Shown here one piece after another: positions 6,377-9,767 of a DNA stretch of 9,767 bases. The stretch's first letter is position 1, and each line of letters opens with the position of its first letter. The translations under genes and the position numbers were made by a program. The notes beneath the pieces are model-generated. The model ran no database searches. It was given only the letters and a program-made list of their open reading frames with translations, and was not told the DNA's origin. The stretch is from positions 1 through 9,767 of the forward strand of contig VBKX01000368.1 in NCBI GenBank assembly GCA_005879435.1, written 5' to 3'. The DNA is from Deltaproteobacteria bacterium. GTDB lineage: Bacteria > Desulfobacterota > Binatia > UBA9968.

Positions 6377-6889
6377 TCAAGCTTTGGGAGCCAATTCTAA
6401 GGACATCGCCAACGCGTCTTCCCCATCGTCCGAATAATAACCCTTTCGAATACTTGTCGTAGCGAAACCCATCGACTCGTAAAGCTTTTGAGCCGGCAAA
6501 TTCGATCTTCGAACCTCAAGTATCACTCGAAGATTAGTTTGACGCTCGGCCTCGGTCACAACCTTGCTCAGAAGCGCGCGCGCAATGCCGCGACGACGGA
6601 AGTTGACATGTACCGCAATGTTGTGGATATCAACGGCCCCGGGCAAGAGCCAGAAAAGAACATAACCGACTATTCGTCCGTCAATCTCGGCAAGAATTGA
6701 ACGCGCGCAGGCGACCTGCAGTTCCTGAAGAAAAAATCCGGTACTCCAGGGAAAACGAAACGAGGTCCGTTCGATCCCCATTACCTCATCTAAGTCGGCG
6801 GTCGTCATCGGTCGAAATCGTACACTGTCGCCGGACGAGAAAGAGCCACAGGCGATCGTCTCCTCCTGTGGCTCTTCCATAGATTGCAA
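6377..6889 (-). CDS. rimI: Ribosomal-protein-alanine N-acetyltransferase RimI-like (GNAT)
   Basis: A GNAT-fold acetyltransferase resembling RimI, which acetylates the N-terminus of ribosomal protein S18 and related substrates. The conserved domain starts at VRFRPMTTADLDEVMGIE (about residue 23) and includes RRRGIARALL (98-107), the acetyl-CoA pyrophosphate loop. NIAVHVNFR precedes that loop. LEVRRSNLPAQKLYESMGF follows, where Tyr136 is the likely general acid; YYSDDGEDAL closes the domain. The start is uncertain. The TTG at 6887-6889 has GAGG six bases upstream, while the ATG at 6878-6880 would have it 15 bases away, so I take the TTG. The first 20 codons are non-conserved and contain a 12-bp perfect hairpin; a later ATG at 6808 would remove them. 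It lies 47 bp behind the ferredoxin fusion gene on the same strand. The substrate is inferred only from family resemblance. Confidence 0.88.
   Translation of the reverse strand: MQSMEEPQEETIACGSFSSGDSVRFRPMTTADLDEVMGIERTSFRFPWSTGFFLQELQVACARSILAEIDGRIVGYVLFWLLPGAVDIHNIAVHVNFRRRGIARALLSKVVTEAERQTNLRVILEVRRSNLPAQKLYESMGFATTSIRKGYYSDDGEDALAMSLELAPKA
6841..6876 (-). terminator. 12-bp perfect hairpin at the start of rimI, terminator-like
   Basis: AAGAGCCACAGG pairs perfectly with CCTGTGGCTCTT around a 12-base loop. On the minus strand the tail TTTCTC is only partly T-rich. It lies 60 bp after the stop of the ferredoxin fusion gene and inside the assigned rimI reading frame. It could weaken read-through, or hide the AGGAGGAG that straddles the stem and loop. 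Its function is unproven. Confidence 0.45.
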
Positions 6890-6936
6890 TTCTTTCCTCG
6901 TTTCGCTACGGATCTTAGGTTCTCCTAGGCTCGCCG

Positions 6937-8274
6937 CTATCCCTTTACGACCAACACTTCGAGAAGCTTATTCTCAAACTGGTGGGCGAGACCGACGATC
7001 CTCTGCCGAAATGGAATTACCGTGATAAACTCCGGCGGAAAAGCGCCCACGCTCGAGGAAATTCGCCGCACCTTTTCATCCGTGCACTTCCCTTTCACAA
7101 TAAGCTGCTCATCTTGCAACGCCAAGTCGTAATCATAATCAGGCATTTCGTCCGGTAATTGGTCGCGATTCGCTATGCCGATATCCGGCATCGAGCGTGG
7201 GAACTCCATACGCACAAGAAATGAATTTCCCCTATCTTCGACCGTGTAAACGTTACCGTAGCGCCGCTCCCGTTCGAGCTTATCGACAAAACCATTTGAG
7301 TAAAACCCTTCTACGGGCACCGGAATTTCCCTCACGATACCGGTATATTTCGCTAACCTCGGTGCGATGATGATACCGAGCGGAGCTCCATATATGGACG
7401 GCAAAAATACCATTTCCTCCGCTGGCTTAGCCTTAAAGATGCCATCCTTTAATCGAATAACACCCTCGACCGTGGCGAGGAGCAAACCGAGCAAAATAAA
7501 TTTATTGATATCTTGGCTGAAAATGATGTCAGAGCCGTATATCGCCGCCGCAATCGCAACGGCAACCAGCGGATAAAGGACGGCGTTATGCACAATGTTG
7601 AGGGCGGTGCTCCCCGCTGCGGTGAATAAGGGGGTTTGCATCGCTAACTCGAGCCGCTTTTTGATACCATGCGGCAAGGCGCCGATAACCGGCTGCAACA
7701 AGATAACAGCGAGCCAAGTCAACCCCTTGAGCTGAGTCCCGGCACTTGCGTATTTTTGTGAAGCTTCCGCGAAGCCAATCGGCAGTTCGTTGGGAAAAGT
7801 TTTTTTGGGCGCCGTTTCTTTTTTGACTGGCGAAGGCTTCGGTGCGGCCACGACCGGTGGTGGAACTACCTTAGCCACTGTGGGGGCTGCAGCGGCAGCC
7901 GATTTCGGTGCCGGAGCGGGAGCTACTGCGGGCTTTTCCTGCACAGCCGCCGGTTGCGGCGCCGACGGTGCCGCAACATCGGTTTGGCCTTTTCGGAAGC
8001 GCGATTGAAAATTCTCTCCGAAGTTGGTTTCCGGGTGCAACGTGCGCGCGCGCGCGATTAGAACTTCTTCGGTTTCAATATTGTTTTGATCGGTTACGCA
8101 AACATCTACGGGGCAAACGGCGGCACAGGCCTCGTAATCGTGAAAGCCGACACACTCGGTGCACAGGAGCGGATCGATGACGTACACCGGATCACCCTGG
8201 CTAATTGCGTTATTCGGGCATTCAGGCTCACATGCCCCGCAATTGATGCATTCGCTGGTGATCATTGTTGCCAT
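6937..8274 (-). CDS. Fusion: YfhL/Alvin-type 2[4Fe-4S] ferredoxin, Ala/Pro linker, membrane segments, Hsp20-like C-terminus
   Basis: This 445-residue protein begins as a standard 2[4Fe-4S] ferredoxin of the YfhL/Allochromatium type. Cluster motifs are C9-x2-C12-x2-C15-x3-C19-P and C38-x2-C41-x8-C50-x3-C54-P, the x8 insertion being characteristic. Homologues normally end near residue 80-110. Here a linker of Ala, Pro, Val and Lys (about 100-160) follows. Next come hydrophobic segments at about 185-200, 227-250 and 259-275, and a further one near 288-304; at least two are probably membrane spans. The C-terminal 325-422 resembles an alpha-crystallin/Hsp20 beta-sandwich, with YTVEDRGNSFLVRMEFP, a strand LALQDEQLIVKGK and SSVGAFPPEFITVIPF. 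The frame is continuous. The ATG at 8274 has GGAG eight bases upstream and matches the ferredoxin start. It precedes rimI. The function is unknown; electron transfer tethered to a membrane and a chaperone-like module is inference. Confidence 0.85.
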   Translation of the reverse strand: MATMITSECINCGACEPECPNNAISQGDPVYVIDPLLCTECVGFHDYEACAAVCPVDVCVTDQNNIETEEVLIARARTLHPETNFGENFQSRFRKGQTDVAAPSAPQPAAVQEKPAVAPAPAPKSAAAAAPTVAKVVPPPVVAAPKPSPVKKETAPKKTFPNELPIGFAEASQKYASAGTQLKGLTWLAVILLQPVIGALPHGIKKRLELAMQTPLFTAAGSTALNIVHNAVLYPLVAVAIAAAIYGSDIIFSQDINKFILLGLLLATVEGVIRLKDGIFKAKPAEEMVFLPSIYGAPLGIIIAPRLAKYTGIVREIPVPVEGFYSNGFVDKLERERRYGNVYTVEDRGNSFLVRMEFPRSMPDIGIANRDQLPDEMPDYDYDLALQDEQLIVKGKCTDEKVRRISSSVGAFPPEFITVIPFRQRIVGLAHQFENKLLEVLVVKG

Positions 8275-8301
8275 AATAAAAACTCCGTGTCCGAACTTTT
8301 T

Positions 8302-8330
8302 TAATTACGTGTTTCCCGAAAAATTGTCAA
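8302..8330 (-). promoter_or_regulatory. Candidate promoter of the ferredoxin fusion gene
   Basis: A perfect TTGACA (8325-8330, minus strand) is followed after 17 bp by TAATTA (8302-8307). The -10 is poor; an alternative CGTAAT sits at 15-bp spacing with a 4/6 match. The leader would be about 20 bases with GGAG placed correctly. Confidence 0.45.
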
Positions 8331-8345
8331 TAATTTCCGCCGTTG

Positions 8346-8374
8346 TTGAAAGTCGCGGAAAGTTCATGTTAGCT
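8346..8374 (+). promoter_or_regulatory. Weak candidate promoter of tRNA-Cys
   Basis: TTGAAA (8346-8351) is followed after 17 bp by TTAGCT (8369-8374), preceded by TG as in an extended -10. The start would be about 5 bases before the mature tRNA end. The -10 match is poor. Confidence 0.25.
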
Positions 8375-8385
8375 GTCTTTTCGAA

Positions 8386-8461
8386 GGCGGCGTACCCAAG
8401 TGGTTAAGGGAGAGGTCTGCAAAACCTCGATGCAGCGGTTCGAATCCGCTCGCCGCCTCCA
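8386..8461 (+). tRNA. tRNA-Cys (anticodon GCA)
   Basis: The 76-base gene folds fully. The acceptor stem is GGCGGCG with CGCCGCC (8386-8392, 8451-8457). A short D-arm contains AAGTGGTTAA. The anticodon stem GAGGT/ACCTC encloses the loop CTGCAAA, with anticodon GCA at 8419-8421. The T-arm AGCGG/CCGCT encloses TTCGAAT. The discriminator base is T, as expected for tRNA-Cys, and the 3' CCA is encoded (8459-8461). No clear terminator follows; the 8462-8537 stretch to convergent grxC contains no other gene. Confidence 0.97.
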
Positions 8462-8537
8462 GTTTCCAGCCAATTGTTCCTCAACAAGCCGTCCACTCGT
8501 TCAGTGTGTGATCACAACCCAATCTCTGCTCAATTTT

Positions 8538-8792
8538 TTAGCGCCCCAGCATGCGATCAAGCTCGCCTATCGCGTCCAATTGCCGCGCCTCATCATATCC
8601 GCCGATCGGCGTGCCATCGATAAAAATCTGCGGCACCGTCCACCGTTGCGACAGCCGTTCCATCTCGACTCTTTTCGCCGGATCGTGGGTGACGTCGATC
8701 TCTTCAAAAGGGACATTCTTCGCTCGCAACAGGGACTTTGCGCCCGTGCAATACGGACAGTAGCTCGTTGTGTAAATAACGACCTCGGCCAT
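8538..8792 (-). CDS. grxC: Glutaredoxin (GrxC type)
   Basis: A small glutathione-dependent thiol-disulfide oxidoreductase of 84 residues, the usual size. After the first strand VVIYTT comes the active-site CPYC (about residues 12-15), a dithiol site. TVPQIFIDGTPIGGYDE contains the cis-Pro TVP motif and the glutathione-binding GGYD. The ATG at 8790-8792 has GGGAG eleven bases upstream; upstream TTG codons at 8795 and 8801 are possible but lie too close to it. It converges with tRNA-Cys and diverges from coaE. The single-domain size and C-terminal LDAIGELDRML fit GrxC. Confidence 0.93.
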   Translation of the reverse strand: MAEVVIYTTSYCPYCTGAKSLLRAKNVPFEEIDVTHDPAKRVEMERLSQRWTVPQIFIDGTPIGGYDEARQLDAIGELDRMLGR

Positions 8793-8822
8793 CAAATTCA
8801 AATCTCCCGACCACGTAAGAAC

Positions 8823-8851
8823 ATTATCGCTCGTTTGCGTCTTGCTTGAAA
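8823..8851 (-). promoter_or_regulatory. Candidate promoter of grxC
   Basis: On the minus strand GATAAT (8823-8828, 5/6) has TTTCAA (8846-8851, 3/6) 17 bp upstream. The leader would be about 24 bases and include the GGGAG ribosome binding site. The -35 is the complement of the -35 of the coaE candidate promoter. Confidence 0.4.
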
Positions 8852-8874
8852 GCCTGCGGCCATTTTGCCATTAG
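8846..8874 (+). promoter_or_regulatory. Candidate promoter of coaE
   Basis: TTGAAA (8846-8851) is followed after 17 bp by CATTAG (8869-8874), a 3/6 match. Transcription would start at or next to the GTG of coaE (8881), implying a leaderless message. Confidence 0.3.
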
Positions 8875-8880
8875 TGTTGC

Positions 8881-9477
8881 GTGAAATTGATCGGCCTAAC
8901 TGGCGGTATCGCCTCAGGCAAGAGCACGGTGGCGAAGATTCTCAAGCGCCGCGGAGCCGCCATCATCAACGCAGATGACCTGGCCCGTGAGGTCGTCGAG
9001 CCCGGACGCGAGGCCTGGAAAGAGATCGTCGACGCGTTCGGTGCCGAAGTGTTGCAGCCGGACCGGACTCTCGATCGACAAAAACTTCGCGTCCTTATAT
9101 TCAGCGACGCCGCGGCGAGAAAACAAATCGAATCGATCATTCATCCACGGGTCCGCGCGCTCGCGGAGCAACGAATCCACCAGTATACCGCCGCCGGACG
9201 GGCCGTAGTGGTCTACGAAGTTCCGCTTCTCTTCGAAGGCAATCTGCAAGAATGGCTTCGGCCGGTTGTCTTAGTAGCCTGCGGCGTCGATACCCAGCGA
9301 CGGCGTCTAGAACAACGAGACGGCCTCGGCGCAGTAGAAGCCCAGAAACATATCGATGCGCAAATGAGCTTGGAAGAAAAGCGTCAACTCGCCGATTACG
9401 TGATCGAAAATAACGGCAGTATGGAAGACCTGGAGCAGCAGGTCCAGGCGGTTTTAGAAAGGATCAAAGCTACTTGA
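8881..9477 (+). CDS. coaE: Dephospho-CoA kinase
   Basis: CoaE phosphorylates dephospho-CoA, the last step of coenzyme A synthesis. The 198 residues match the usual length of about 200. The P-loop is GGIASGKST (8-16). INADDLAREV (about 29-38) is the conserved DAD-type substrate motif, here with Asn in place of the first Asp. IIHPRVRA and YEVPLLFEG are the other family motifs, and QRRRLEQRDG with QMSLEEKRQLADYVIENNG forms the lid and C-terminal region. The GTG start has no recognisable Shine-Dalgarno, and no in-frame alternative fits. The last 8 bp overlap the end of the convergent EF-P gene. Confidence 0.95.
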   Translation: MKLIGLTGGIASGKSTVAKILKRRGAAIINADDLAREVVEPGREAWKEIVDAFGAEVLQPDRTLDRQKLRVLIFSDAAARKQIESIIHPRVRALAEQRIHQYTAAGRAVVVYEVPLLFEGNLQEWLRPVVLVACGVDTQRRRLEQRDGLGAVEAQKHIDAQMSLEEKRQLADYVIENNGSMEDLEQQVQAVLERIKAT

Positions 9478-9767
9478 CCCGCTCCTGGTACGAGCCGTCA
9501 GTCGGATCGATACGCACTTTGTCGCCCACCTGAATAAACGGCGGCACTTGCACCGTCACACCAGTCTCCAACTTTGCTGGTTTATAAGACGCACTGGCCG
9601 TGGCGCCTTTCATGGAAGGCTCGGTGTCAATAACTTCCAGGTCGACGGTCGATGGCGGATTGATACCCACCGGTTTTCCGTCATGAAACTCCATGCCGAC
9701 GACGGAGTTTGGCAGCAAGTACGACAACAAATCACCGATGTCTTCCGCGGGCAATGCAATTTGTTCG
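9470..9767 (-). CDS. efp: Elongation factor P, C-terminal part (5' end outside window)
   Basis: EF-P relieves ribosome stalling at consecutive prolines. About 99 residues are visible, covering the end of domain II-linked sequence and domain III; the frame stays open to the window edge. Recognisable family blocks are GMEFHDGKPVGINPP, VDLEVIDTEP, KPAKLETGVTVQVPPFI and the C-terminal VGDKVRIDPTDGSYQERV. The N-terminal domain with the modified residue is missing, so its modification pathway and its separation from the YeiP paralogue cannot be judged directly; the PAKLETG and DGSYQERV forms favour EF-P. The TAG stop overlaps the end of coaE on the other strand. Confidence 0.93.
   Translation of the reverse strand, partial: EQIALPAEDIGDLLSYLLPNSVVGMEFHDGKPVGINPPSTVDLEVIDTEPSMKGATASASYKPAKLETGVTVQVPPFIQVGDKVRIDPTDGSYQERVK

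Noticed and set aside
7800..7990. Low-complexity GC-rich stretch that could be an assembly artefact or repeat element
   Set aside because: It is in frame and encodes a plausible Ala/Pro/Lys linker with varied codons, not an exact tandem repeat.
8040..8055. Alternating CG tract
   Set aside because: It encodes an Ala-Arg repeat within the ferredoxin fusion frame and is explained by codon use.
8507..8516. Perfect palindrome TGTGATCACA between tRNA-Cys and grxC
   Set aside because: It has CRP-like half sites but lacks the 6-bp spacer, and it lies between convergent gene ends, not in a promoter.

Overview
The window is about 9.8 kb of moderately GC-rich bacterial chromosome carrying mostly housekeeping genes. 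The combination of a CarD/CdnL RNA-polymerase regulator next to ispD, a DUF1844 protein next to an HtrA protease, an Allochromatium-type ferredoxin, LarE and a 3'-CCA encoded in the tRNA gene suggests a deltaproteobacterium-like lineage (Desulfobacterota, Myxococcota or Binatota in the broad sense). This placement is inference from gene content. I see no insertion sequence, phage gene, CRISPR array or origin.

Layout, left to right. (1) 1-1774, minus strand: a DUF1844 gene followed 9 bp later by an HtrA/DegQ-type periplasmic protease that runs off the left edge. A strong intrinsic terminator lies just upstream at 1797-1843. (2) 1953-2984, minus: a family 9 (heptosyltransferase-like) glycosyltransferase interrupted by one in-frame TGA at the position of a conserved Trp. 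(3) 3065-4745, plus: intact cysK overlapping larE by 25 bp. larE is broken by an internal loss of about 20 codons that also shifts the frame. GT9 and cysK diverge from a compact region with overlapping candidate promoters. (4) 4742-5993, minus: carD, an intrinsic terminator, then ispD; ispD and larE converge with overlapping stop codons. (5) 5994-6376: a long non-coding region with candidate promoters, a palindrome and a terminator-like hairpin upstream of carD. (6) 6377-8274, minus: an unusual 445-residue protein (ferredoxin, Ala/Pro linker, membrane segments, Hsp20-like C-terminus) followed by rimI. (7) 8386-8461, plus: tRNA-Cys(GCA). (8) 8538-8792 minus: glutaredoxin; 8881-9477 plus: coaE; 9470-9767 minus: C-terminal part of elongation factor P, cut by the right edge.

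Functionally the genes cover envelope quality control (HtrA), envelope sugar transfer (GT9), cysteine synthesis and sulfur transfer (CysK, LarE), isoprenoid precursor synthesis (IspD), transcription initiation (CarD), protein acetylation (RimI), redox (ferredoxin fusion, glutaredoxin), coenzyme A synthesis (CoaE) and translation (tRNA-Cys, EF-P). The points most worth following are the ferredoxin-membrane-Hsp20-like fusion, the two damaged genes on either side of intact cysK, and the repeated placement of terminator-like hairpins in the leaders of genes (DUF1844, ispD and carD).
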